The position numbers and the translations under genes were made by a program. From contig CAVSGS010000015.1 in the NCBI GenBank assembly GCA_963727545.1, positions 177,363 through 241,362 on the forward strand: DNA of 64,000 bases, in the 5' to 3' direction. Below the pieces are notes generated by a model. It worked only from the letters and a program-made list of their open reading frames with translations. It was not told the origin of the DNA and searched no databases. Origin of the DNA: Flexifilum sp963727545 (GTDB lineage Bacteria; Chloroflexota; Anaerolineae; Aggregatilineales; Phototrophicaceae). Positions 37,058 to 45,899 of this stretch are shown in pieces; the stretch's first letter is position 1; each line of letters starts with the position of its first letter.

Positions 37058-38150
37058 GAGTCACCTCAAGCGGACGGTAGCGGTAGTAAGCGGCACAAGC
37101 CCCTTCGGTCGAGACCATCGGCGCGCCGAGCGGCTGCTCCGGCGTGCACAGTGTCCCGAAAGCCGGGCACTCGTGCGGCTTGATCTTGCCTTGCAGCACC
37201 GCTCCGCTCAGGCATTCGGCGCTTTCTTCGGCGGTGTAGTCGAGCAGATCAAAGCGGCGCTCAGCGTCGAAAGCCGCGTACTCCGCGCGTAAGCCGAGTC
37301 CGCTGGCGGGAATTTCGCCGATGCCGCGCCACTTACGCGGCACGACCTCGAACACCTCGCGGATGATGGCTTGTGCCGGCTCATTGCCAGCACGACGCAC
37401 GCAGCGCGCGTACTGATTTTCGACTTCGGCGCGACCGCTTTCCAGCTGCCGGATGGTCATGTAGATACCCTGCATGATGTCCAGCGGCTCGAAACCGGTA
37501 ACGACGAACGGAACCTGATATTTCGCGGCGAGCGGGTAGTATTCCTCGTAGCCGACCACCGCGCAGACGTGCCCCGCCGCCAGAAAACCCTGCACGCGAT
37601 TACCCGGCGCACTCAAAATCGCCTCAATCGCCGGGGGGACGAGCACGTGTGAAACCAAAATGCTGAAATTCTCGACGCCTTGCAGCTTCGCCTGATAGAC
37701 CGCCATCGCGTTCGCGGGCGCGGTCGTCTCGAAGCCGACGGCGAAGAACACGACCTGCTTATCCGGGTTGGCTTGCGCGATACTCAGCGCGTCCATCGGC
37801 GAATAGACCATGCGAACGTCGCCACCACTCGCCTTCGCACCGAGCAGGTCGCCCTGCGTGCCGGGGACGCGCAGCATGTCGCCGAAGGACGTGAAGATCA
37901 CGTCCGGGCGCGCCGCCAACGTCACCGCCTTGTCGATTTGCTCGACCGGCGTCACGCAGACCGGGCAGCCGGGACCGTGCAGCAGTGTAATTTCGGGCGG
38001 CAGCAGTTCATCGATGCCAAATTTGACGATGGCATGGGTTTGCCCACCGCAGATTTCCATGATCGACCACTCGCGCGTGGTGATCTTTTGGATCGCCTCG
38101 GCGAAGCGGCGCACGGAAGGCGCATCTCGGTACTCGTCAATGAACTTCAT
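37050..38150 (-). CDS. hypD: Hydrogenase maturation protein HypD
   Basis: A 366-residue [4Fe-4S] scaffold protein on which Fe(CN)2CO is assembled with HypC. Seen: MEICGGQTHAIVKFGID, LLHGPGCPVCVTPVEQID, VVFFAVGFETTAPANA and the cluster/C-terminal region ECLSGAVLQGKIKPHECPAF with FGTLCTPEQPLGAP. Length and motif order match the family. It lies downstream of the DHOD-like gene with a 73-bp gap containing a palindrome, and overlaps hypE. Confidence 0.96.
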   Translation of the reverse strand: MKFIDEYRDAPSVRRFAEAIQKITTREWSIMEICGGQTHAIVKFGIDELLPPEITLLHGPGCPVCVTPVEQIDKAVTLAARPDVIFTSFGDMLRVPGTQGDLLGAKASGGDVRMVYSPMDALSIAQANPDKQVVFFAVGFETTAPANAMAVYQAKLQGVENFSILVSHVLVPPAIEAILSAPGNRVQGFLAAGHVCAVVGYEEYYPLAAKYQVPFVVTGFEPLDIMQGIYMTIRQLESGRAEVENQYARCVRRAGNEPAQAIIREVFEVVPRKWRGIGEIPASGLGLRAEYAAFDAERRFDLLDYTAEESAECLSGAVLQGKIKPHECPAFGTLCTPEQPLGAPMVSTEGACAAYYRYRPLEVTHG

Positions 38151-38179
38151 GCCAGTTATCCGAATAGAACTCTCTCAAA

Positions 38180-38207
38180 GTAGGGGCGAGGCATGCCTCG
38201 CCCCTAC
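38180..38207. repeat. GTAGGGGC-type palindrome (core GAGGCATGCCTCG)
   Basis: GTAGGGGCGAGGCATGCCTC then GCCCCTAC, a perfect palindrome in the only sizeable gap inside the hyp-nifJ block. Confidence 0.8.
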
Positions 38208-38223
38208 AACAAACACCTTACGT

Positions 38224-39225
38224 TTAGGACTCAACCTCATAGTAGGTGAGCGCCTTCATGTACTGCGCCCGCTCGAAGGCTGTCGGGTCGGCGCAGTTGA
38301 CTTGGCTGAGCGCACCACGCATCTGCGTGACCGATTCGTATTCGTTGCGCTCCATCCACTCTGCCAGTTCGCGCTCGACCACCCGCAGGTGATCGATGCC
38401 GTGCCGCAGCAGCGCCGAAGCCATCATCGTGACCTGCGCGCCCGCCAGCAGCAGCTTGACCGCGTCCTCGCCGTGATGGACGCCGCTGGTCGCCGCCAAC
38501 TGTGCGTTGACGTGACCGAACAGAATGGCGATCCAGCGCAGCGGCAGACGAAGGTCTTGCGGCGTGCTCAGCAGCACGTTCGGCTTGACTTCCAGCGCCT
38601 CAAGGTCGATGTCCGGCTGATAGAAGCGGTTGAACAGGACCAGCGCGCTCGCGCCGGCGAAGTCGAACTGCTTGGCGACGTTGGCGAAGTTGCTGAAGTA
38701 CGGGCTGAGCTTGATCGCCACCGGGACGTTGACGGCGGTGCAAACCGACGACACGATCTCGATGTACTGTTCTTCAACTGCCGCGCCGGTCGTGCGGTCG
38801 TCGGTCGGGATGTTGTACAGGTTCAGTTCGAGCGCATCCGCGCCCGCCTGCACCATCTGGTTGGCGAACGACACCCACTTGCCGGGGGTCGTGCCGTTCA
38901 GGCTGGCGATCACCGGGATGTTGACGGCTTCCTTCGCGCTGCGGATCAGCTTCAGATAGCCTTCCGGTCCGGTGTGGAACTCGCTCGGACGGGGGAAGAA
39001 GGTCTGCGCTTCAGAGAAGCTGTCGGTGTTCGCCGTCAGATAGTGTTCCAGCGATTCCTGTTCCATCCGCAGTTGTTCTTCAAACAGTGAGTAGAGGACA
39101 ACTGCGCCCGCGCCCGCGTCTTCAAGGCGCTTGATATTTTCCACTTTCTCGGAGAGCGGTGACGCCGACGCCACAAGCGGCGAACGGATCGGCATGCCGA
39201 GGTAGGTCGTATTCAGATTTGTCAT
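38224..39225 (-). CDS. Dihydroorotate dehydrogenase-like flavoprotein (PyrD/Fe-S-linked type)
   Basis: A TIM-barrel flavoprotein of 333 residues from the ATG at 39225, which follows the nifJ stop by one base and has a GGAG ribosome site; the in-frame 25-residue extension would lie inside nifJ and is rejected. Family features: NTTYLGMPIRSPLVASASPL, VIASLNGTTPGKW, ALELNLYNIP, VAIKLSPYFSN and VHHGEDAVKLLLAGAQVTM. This 'dihydroorotate dehydrogenase-like' clade is often next to pyruvate:ferredoxin oxidoreductase genes, and may not make pyrimidines; its true substrate is unknown. Frame intact. Confidence 0.88.
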   Translation of the reverse strand: MTNLNTTYLGMPIRSPLVASASPLSEKVENIKRLEDAGAGAVVLYSLFEEQLRMEQESLEHYLTANTDSFSEAQTFFPRPSEFHTGPEGYLKLIRSAKEAVNIPVIASLNGTTPGKWVSFANQMVQAGADALELNLYNIPTDDRTTGAAVEEQYIEIVSSVCTAVNVPVAIKLSPYFSNFANVAKQFDFAGASALVLFNRFYQPDIDLEALEVKPNVLLSTPQDLRLPLRWIAILFGHVNAQLAATSGVHHGEDAVKLLLAGAQVTMMASALLRHGIDHLRVVERELAEWMERNEYESVTQMRGALSQVNCADPTAFERAQYMKALTYYEVES

Positions 39226-39226
39226 C

Positions 39227-42200
39227 TCAGTGTGCTCCGTTACCATTGCCGCCGAACGGACGTGATGCCATGTATTCGTAGAGTGCCCAGCGCGTCGCAA
39301 CGTCGCCCTGTGCTTCCTCGAACAGTTCCGCCGCCCGATCAGGATGCGTCAAACTGAGCATCCGGAAGCGGTTTTCCATATCCATATACTGCTTGAGCGG
39401 CAGTTTCGGTGCCCGCGAGTTGAGCGTGAGCGGGTTGCCATCCGCGTTCGGGTTGTAGCGATAGAGCAGCCATTGACCGGAGTCGACGGCAGCCTTCTGG
39501 TCGTGCATTGCCGTGCTCATCTTGATGCCCTGCATCTCGCAGTGGCTGTAGGCGATAATCAGCGACGGTCCGTCGTAAGCTTCGGCTTCGAGGATCGAGC
39601 GCAGCGTTTGGTCGTCCTTCGCGCCCATCGCCACGCGGGCGACGTAGACGTTGCCGTAGCTCATGGCGATCAAGCCGAGGTCTTTCTTCGCCAGCGGTTT
39701 ACCCGCTGCCGCGAATTTGGCGACTGCCGCGCGCGGCGTCGATTTCGACATCTGACCACCGGTGTTCGAGTAGACTTCGGTGTCCAGCACCAGCACGTTG
39801 ACGTTGCGACCGCTGGCGAGGACGTGATCCAGACCGCCGTAACCGATGTCATAAGCCCAGCCGTCACCACCGAAGATCCACACGTCATGTTTGACGAGCG
39901 CATCGGCGAGCGTCTTGAGCTGTTCGGCTTGCGGCGAAGTCAGGCTTTCGAGCCGCTGCTTGAGGGCGGCGACACGCTCGCGCTGGTCGTAGATACCGGC
40001 TTCGTCACTCTGGTCGGCGGTGAGAATTTCGCTGACGATGATGCCGCCGAGTTCCGGTTCGAGCGCTTGCAGGAGTTCGCGGGCGTAAGTCGCCTGCTGG
40101 TCGAGCGCGACGCGCATTCCCAAACCGAATTCCGCGTTGTCTTCGAACAGCGAGTTCGACCATGCCGGACCGCGCCCATCAGCGTTGAAGGTGTACGGGG
40201 TCGTCGGCAGGTTGCCGCCGTAAATCGACGAGCAGCCGGTTGCGTTGGCGATCACGCTGCGGTCGCCGAACAACTGCGTCACCAGCTTGATGTAGGGAGT
40301 CTCACCGCAGCCGGCGCACGCGCCGGAGAATTCGAACAGCGGCTGCTGCATTTGCTGCTGGCGGATGCTCGACACCTTGATGCGGCGGCGGTCGACTTCC
40401 GGCAGGTTCAGGAAGTACTGCCAGTTGACATTTTCCTGCTCGCGCAGCGGAGGCTGCGGCGCCATGTTGAGCGCCTTCAGGTTCAACTGCGACCGGTTCT
40501 TCGCCGGGCACACGTCCACGCAAATGCCGCAGCCGGTGCAGTCTTCCGGCGAAACTTGGATCATGTAGTCCATGCCCTTGAATTCGGTATCGCGGGCGGC
40601 GGCGGTCTTGAGCGTCTCCGGTGCGTCCGCGAGCACTTCCTTATCGGCGACCTTGATGCGGATCACCGCGTGCGGGCAGACCATCGCGCATTTACCGCAC
40701 TGGATGCAGATTTCCGGGTCCCAGACCGGGATTTCCAGCGCCAGATTACGTTTCTCCCACTGGGTCGTGCCGGTCGGGTAGGTGCCGTCGATCGGCAGCG
40801 CGCTCACCGGCAGCTCGTCGCCACGTCGGGCGATCATCTGGGCGGTCACTTGCTGAACGAATTCCGGTGCAACTTCCGGTACCGGCAGCATCAGCGGCAG
40901 GGTGCTGGTCACAGCGTCGGGGACGGTGACTTCATAGAGGTTCGCCAGCGTGGCATCGACCGCAGCGAGGTTCGCCGCGACGACTTCTTCACCCTTGCGA
41001 CCGTAGGTTTTCTCAATCGAGTGCTTGATGGCGTCGATGGCTTCGTCGCGCGGCAGCACGCCGGAAATCGCGAAGAAGCAGACCTGCATCACCGTATTGA
41101 TGTGCGCGCCCATCTTGTTCTCGCGGGCGACCTTGTAAGCGTCGATGACGTAGAAGCGCAGGTTCTTCTTGATCAACTGCTCTTGCGCGACGCGCGGCAG
41201 CTTGTCCCAAACTTCGTCGGGGCTGAAGAAGGTGTTGAGCAGGAAAACGCCACCGGGCGCAGCATCGCGCAGGATGTCGAAGCGCTCGATGAAGTTTTGC
41301 TGGTGGCAGCCGAGGAAGTTCGCCTTGCTCACCAGATAGGGCGAGCGGATTTGCTGCGGTCCGAAGCGCAGGTGCGAGACCGTCATCGAGCCGGATTTCT
41401 TCGAGTCGTAGACGAAATAGCCTTGCGCGTAGTTCGGCGTGTTCTCGCCGATGATCTTGATCGAGTTCTTGTTCGCGCCGACCGTGCCGTCCGAACCGAG
41501 ACCGTAGAAGACCGCGCGAACGACCTTGTCGCCTTCAATCGAGAAGTCGGAGTCAAAGTCGAGGCTGGTGTTGGTCACGTCGTCGTTGATGCCGATGGTG
41601 AAGTGGTTCTTCGGCTTCGCTTGCGCGAGGTTGTCGTAAACCGCCTTGACCATCGCGGGGGTGAATTCTTTCGAGGACAAGCCGTAGCGCCCGCCGACAA
41701 CTTTCGGTGCAGCGCTGCCTTGCCATTCTTCGACGATGGCGGTGATGGTGTCGAGGTAGAGCGGCTCGCCCGTGCTGCCCGGCTCTTTCGTCCGGTCGAG
41801 CACGGCGATCTTCTGGGTCGTCTCCGGCAGTGCGTTGATGAACGCCTTCATATCAAAGGGACGATACAGGCGAACCTTGAGCACGCCGACGTTCTCGCCC
41901 TGCGCGTTCAGATAATCGACCGTCTCGTGAACCGTGTCCGCGCCCGAACCCATGATGATGACCACGCGCTCAGCCGTCGGCGAGCCGTAGTATTCATAGG
42001 GTTTGTAAACGCGCCCGGTCAGTTCACCGAACTGCGCCATCAAGTCGGCAACGATGCCGTAGGTCTTATCGTAGAAGGGATTGACCGTCTCGCGGGCTTG
42101 GAAGAAAACGTCAGGGTTCTGCGCCGTGCCGCGCATGAACGGGTGATCCGACGACATACCGCGGGCGCGGTGCTCGAAGATCAGTTTGTCGTCAATCAGC

Positions 42201-42784
42201 GCGCGCAGGACTTCGTCGTCCAGCAGTTGAATTTTGGCGACTTCGTGCGAAGTACGGAAACCATCAAAGAAATGCAGGAAGGGGACGCGCGCCTTGAGCG
42301 TCGCCGCCTGTGCGATCAACGCGAAGTCGTGGGCTTCCTGTACCGAAGCGGACGCCAGCAGCGCCCAACCGGTCGCGCGGGTCGCCATCACGTCGCTGTG
42401 ATCGCCGAAGATCGACAGCGCTTGCGCCGCAATCGAGCGCGCCGCAACGTGGAAAACCGCCGACGTCAACTCCCCCGCGATCTTGTACATGTTGGGGATC
42501 ATCAGCAGCAAGCCCTGCGACGCCGTGAAGGTCGTCGTCAGCGAACCGGCTTGCAGCGAACCGTGCACCGTACCCGCGGCGCCCGCCTCGCTCTGCATTT
42601 CGATGACTTTCGGGACGGTCCCCCACAGGTTGGGTTTGTCGTTGGCAGCCCACTCGTCCGCCCATTCACCCATCGGCGACGACGGAGTGATCGGGTAAAT
42701 GGCGATCACCTCGTTGAGCTTGAAGGCGACACGGGCGACGGCTTCGTTGCCGTCGAGCGTCGTAAACTGAGATTCAGTGGTCAT
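39227..42784 (-). CDS. nifJ: Pyruvate:ferredoxin (flavodoxin) oxidoreductase
   Basis: A 1185-residue single-chain PFOR, the standard length. It oxidises pyruvate with CoA to acetyl-CoA and CO2, reducing ferredoxin or flavodoxin. Domains in order: pyrimidine-binding (YPITPSSPMGEWADEWAAND), transketolase-like C-terminal region (IIMGSGADTVHETVDYLN), a two-cluster ferredoxin domain (CIQCGKCAMVCP and CTGCGICVDVCP), and the TPP domain with cluster ligands CAGCGETPY and GDGWAYDIGYGGLDHVLASG. Its start overlaps hypC by 11 bp and its end abuts the DHOD-like gene, so it sits inside the hyp cluster. No indels. Confidence 0.97.
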   Translation of the reverse strand: MTTESQFTTLDGNEAVARVAFKLNEVIAIYPITPSSPMGEWADEWAANDKPNLWGTVPKVIEMQSEAGAAGTVHGSLQAGSLTTTFTASQGLLLMIPNMYKIAGELTSAVFHVAARSIAAQALSIFGDHSDVMATRATGWALLASASVQEAHDFALIAQAATLKARVPFLHFFDGFRTSHEVAKIQLLDDEVLRALIDDKLIFEHRARGMSSDHPFMRGTAQNPDVFFQARETVNPFYDKTYGIVADLMAQFGELTGRVYKPYEYYGSPTAERVVIIMGSGADTVHETVDYLNAQGENVGVLKVRLYRPFDMKAFINALPETTQKIAVLDRTKEPGSTGEPLYLDTITAIVEEWQGSAAPKVVGGRYGLSSKEFTPAMVKAVYDNLAQAKPKNHFTIGINDDVTNTSLDFDSDFSIEGDKVVRAVFYGLGSDGTVGANKNSIKIIGENTPNYAQGYFVYDSKKSGSMTVSHLRFGPQQIRSPYLVSKANFLGCHQQNFIERFDILRDAAPGGVFLLNTFFSPDEVWDKLPRVAQEQLIKKNLRFYVIDAYKVARENKMGAHINTVMQVCFFAISGVLPRDEAIDAIKHSIEKTYGRKGEEVVAANLAAVDATLANLYEVTVPDAVTSTLPLMLPVPEVAPEFVQQVTAQMIARRGDELPVSALPIDGTYPTGTTQWEKRNLALEIPVWDPEICIQCGKCAMVCPHAVIRIKVADKEVLADAPETLKTAAARDTEFKGMDYMIQVSPEDCTGCGICVDVCPAKNRSQLNLKALNMAPQPPLREQENVNWQYFLNLPEVDRRRIKVSSIRQQQMQQPLFEFSGACAGCGETPYIKLVTQLFGDRSVIANATGCSSIYGGNLPTTPYTFNADGRGPAWSNSLFEDNAEFGLGMRVALDQQATYARELLQALEPELGGIIVSEILTADQSDEAGIYDQRERVAALKQRLESLTSPQAEQLKTLADALVKHDVWIFGGDGWAYDIGYGGLDHVLASGRNVNVLVLDTEVYSNTGGQMSKSTPRAAVAKFAAAGKPLAKKDLGLIAMSYGNVYVARVAMGAKDDQTLRSILEAEAYDGPSLIIAYSHCEMQGIKMSTAMHDQKAAVDSGQWLLYRYNPNADGNPLTLNSRAPKLPLKQYMDMENRFRMLSLTHPDRAAELFEEAQGDVATRWALYEYMASRPFGGNGNGAH

Positions 42785-43019
42785 AAAGCTCTCCTAATTC
42801 GCCCATTTGCTCCAAATATTCAAAGACGCGATGGGCTTCTTCCTCATCAACCATGCTAAGCGCAAAGCCAACATGGACGATCACGTAGTCACCGACTTGC
42901 GCTTCGGGAACGTAAGCAAGGCAGGCTTCCTTGAAGATGCCGCCAAAACTGACCTTACCCATGCGGTCCAGCCCGCTCCCGCTAATGCTGACGATCTTGC
43001 CCGGTACGGCTAAACACAT
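42774..43019 (-). CDS. hypC: Hydrogenase maturation chaperone HypC
   Basis: An 81-residue protein starting MCLAVPGKIVSISGSG; the obligatory Cys2 that carries the Fe(CN)2CO intermediate is present. The core KVSFGGIFKEACLAYVPEAQ and DYVIVHVGFALSMVDEEEA are typical. I chose the ATG at 43019 because the family always begins MCLxxPG; the longer frame adds 44 residues from inside hypF. It overlaps hypF by 10 bp and nifJ by 11 bp, indicating tight translational coupling. Confidence 0.95.
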   Translation of the reverse strand: MCLAVPGKIVSISGSGLDRMGKVSFGGIFKEACLAYVPEAQVGDYVIVHVGFALSMVDEEEAHRVFEYLEQMGELGELYDH

Positions 43020-45347
43020 GATCCAGCACCTCGCTCCCAAAGCTGCGCGTCGTTTTGCGCGCGATTCCGTTCGCCGAAACGGGAACGGACGACTGCCGCA
43101 ATCTGTCCGAGCGCAATGCCGCCGTCGTTGGGCGGGACATTCTGCTGCCAATAAGGGACGAAACCGGCATCACGCAGCGCGCGGATGGTTTTTTCCAGCA
43201 GCGTGCGGTTCTGGAAGCAGCCGCCCGTGATGACGACGCTCCGTTCGTCGACCCGCGTCGCTACCGCAACCATCATCGCAACCAACGTGTTATGAAACTT
43301 CGCCGAAATCACACGAGTGTCCGTTTCGTCCAAAATGGCTTGTACTGCCGCGTTCCAATTAAGGATGCACCCTGCGGTGTCACCATCACCAGTGACAGGT
43401 GTAACCTGATACGGGTAGCATTCTTCGGTTTCAAACCCTTGCCCCGCGTATTCCAGCGCCATCGCCGCCTGTCCCTCAAAACTGGACTTTTGCTGCAAGC
43501 CGATCAGCGCGGCGACGGCGTCGAACAGCCGCCCGGCGCTCGACGTCAGCGGCGCGTTCACGCCGCGATCCAGCGCCGTCAGGAGTAAATTCAGTTCCGA
43601 TTCGGTGAAATCGAGCCGTTCGCGGGCATACTTGTGCGCCAGATCGCGCCCGAATGCCGCGTAGAGCACGCCGAGCGCGCTCCGGCGCGGTTCGCGCGCT
43701 GCCAGATCGCCGCCTTGCAGCGGGAAGGTCGCCAAGTGCGCGACGCGCTCGAAGCCTTCGGCGCTATTGCGCTTCGTGATCCGCAGGAACTCGCCGCCCC
43801 AGATCGTCCGGTCGGTGCCCAAGCCGGTACCGTCCCACGCGATGCCGAGCACCGGCGCGTCAAGCCCGTGTTCCGCCATCGCGGAAAGGACGTGCGCGTA
43901 GTGATGCTGGACGTAAACGACACGCAGTCCGCTTTGCTCGGCGAAGCGGGTGGCGGCGTAATCGGGATGCAGGTCGCAAGCGACGGTTGACGGCTTCAGG
44001 TCGTACATCGCCTGCAAATCGGCGAGCGTGCGCGTGCAGGTCGCAAACGCCGCCGCGTGATCCAGATCGCCGACGTGCTGGCTCAGAAAGACGTGATCGG
44101 CGTGGGCGACGGCGATCGCGTTCTTCTGCTGCGCTCCCACCGCGATCACGTCGTCCGCGCCGGGGAGCGTCACCGGCTGCGGCGCATAACCCCGCGCCCG
44201 CCGGATGATGACGGTGCTCTCGGCGGCGACCATGACGACTGAGTCGTCGACCGGGCGCGCGATCGGGCGGTCATGGACGAGGAACAGGTCGGCGATTTCG
44301 CCCAGCCGCGCCAGTGCCTCATGCTCGTCGGTGCAGATCGGCTCGCCGGAGAGATTGCCGCTGGTGGCGACCACCGGAAAACCCAACTCCATCAGCAAGA
44401 GGACGTGCAGCGGCGTGTAGGGCAGCATCACGCCGAGATACGGATTCCCCGGCGCGACCGCTGGCGCAATGCCGTTGTCGTCGCGCTGACGGAGCAGCAC
44501 AATCGGCGCGGCGGCTGAGGTCATAACCTCGCGTTCGGCGTCGCTGACGAAGCAGGCGGCTTCGACCGGCTCCAGCGCCGGGAACATGACCGCCAGCGGT
44601 TTCTCGTAGCGCTGCTTGCGCAGCCCGCAGTCGCTCGACCGCTTGCTCGTCGCGCGCATCGACCAGCAGGTGAAAGCCGCCTAACCCCTTGACGGCGACG
44701 ATCTGCCCGCGCTTGAGCGCAGCGGCGGCAGCCAGCAGCGCGTCGTCGCGGACGGACAAGACTTTTCCGGCGCGATCCCACAGCGCGACCTGCGGTCCGC
44801 AGTTCGGGCAAGCGACCGGCTGGGCATGAAACCGTCGATCCAGCGGATTTTCGTACTCGGCACGGCAGTCCGGGCACATGAGGAAATCGCGCATGGTGGT
44901 CGCCGCGCGATCGTAAGGCAAATCGTGGATGATGCTGTAGCGGGGTCCGCAGTGGGTGCAGTTGATGAAGGGGTAACGGAAGCGGCGGTCATGAGGATCG
45001 AGCAGTTCGCGCAGGCAGTCGGGACACAGGGCAAGGTCAGGCAAGATCAGGGCAGTTTTCGCGCCCCCTTGATCGCTGTGCCGGATTTGGAATTGCGTGT
45101 CGCCCTGTACGGGCAGAATTTCAGTTTCGAGGCTTTCAATTCGCGCGTGCGGCGGGAGTTCAGTTTGCAGGCGAGCGACCAAGGCATCAAGCGCTGCGGC
45201 TTCGGCTTCCGCCTCGATCACCGCGCCTTGCGCCGAGTTGATCACCCAACCGGTGAGCTTCAGTTCGCTGGCGAGGCGGTAGACGAACGGGCGAAAACCG
45301 ACACCCTGCACCGCCCCGCCGACGGTCAACCGCCGACGTTCGATCAC
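43010..45347 (-). CDS. hypF: Carbamoyltransferase HypF, one frameshift
   Basis: About 779 residues once a single-base break near 44630 is corrected. HypF activates carbamoyl phosphate and transfers the carbamoyl group to HypE. Domains in order: acylphosphatase (GGAVQGVGFRPFVYRLASEL), two zinc fingers (CPDCLRELLDP...CTHCGPRY and CPDCRAEYEN...CPNCGP), a YrdC-like domain (IVAVKGLGGFHLLVDARDEQ, then KPLAVMFP, TSGNLSGEPI) and the Kae1-like domain with VQHHYAHVLSAMAEHG, GIAWDGTGLGTD and VVITGGCFQNRTLLE. Spacing to the protease gene is 3 bp; it overlaps hypC. Confidence 0.94.
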
Positions 45348-45350
45348 GGG

Positions 45351-45899
45351 TTATTGGGCGGGCAGCGAAACCTCACCCCCCGCCCCCCTCTCCACTGCGT
45401 AGAGAGGGGGGGTACCCAACATTATTGGGGAGTGAAGCAAAACGGGGGTGGGGTCAGGTTCTTCAATCCAGCCGAGCACCGTCTCGACCAGCGCCGGCAG
45501 CCGCCGCCGCAGTTCGGGCGAGAGTACGACGTCATAACCGAACGATGCCCCCACCACCGTGATCAGGTAGGCTTGGGGCGCTCGTCCGTAAAGCTGCGCC
45601 GCCGCGCTCAACAGCGTCGGCGGCGTGAGGGAATGGGCGAACGCACTGTCGACGTTCGCCCCAAGTTCGGCTGCCGGGGTGACCGGCTGGCAGGAGATCG
45701 TCCCCGGCTCGCCTTCAATACCAGCGTCAATGAAGAACACCCGATCCGCCGTGCTGATCGGCTCGGCGTATTCGGGCATCAACTGCACGTGAGTGATCGT
45801 GTTGACGTCGGGACAGCGGGCAGCGACGGCTTGGGCGATCACCTGCCCCAGACCATCGTCACCGCGCACCTGACTGCCGTAACCGATCACCAACTGCAT
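45351..45899 (-). CDS. hoxW: Hydrogenase maturation protease (HoxW type) with repeat-encoded C-terminal tail
   Basis: A 182-residue endopeptidase of the HybD/HycI family, which trims the C-terminus of the large subunit after Ni insertion. Seen: VIGYGSQVRGDDGLGQVIAQ with the metal Asp/Glu positions, VFFIDAGIEG and the His region AFAHSLTPPTLLSAA. Residues from about 150 onward (SPIMLGTPPLYAVERGAGGE and the last few) are encoded by a family A palindrome, so the functional domain ends near EEPDPTPV. It follows hoxH with no gap. Confidence 0.9.
   Translation of the reverse strand: MQLVIGYGSQVRGDDGLGQVIAQAVAARCPDVNTITHVQLMPEYAEPISTADRVFFIDAGIEGEPGTISCQPVTPAAELGANVDSAFAHSLTPPTLLSAAAQLYGRAPQAYLITVVGASFGYDVVLSPELRRRLPALVETVLGWIEEPDPTPVLLHSPIMLGTPPLYAVERGAGGEVSLPAQ
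45370..45460. repeat. Family A palindromic element inside the 3' end of hoxW
   Basis: CCTCACCCCCCGCCCCCCTC, CACTGCGTAGAGAGGGGG, and GGGGGTGGGGTCAGG match the family A pattern. It is read through as the tail of the maturation protease. Confidence 0.75.

Noticed and set aside
39344..42859. Plus-strand frame of 1171 codons opposite nifJ
   Set aside because: Shadow of nifJ caused by high G+C and codon bias.
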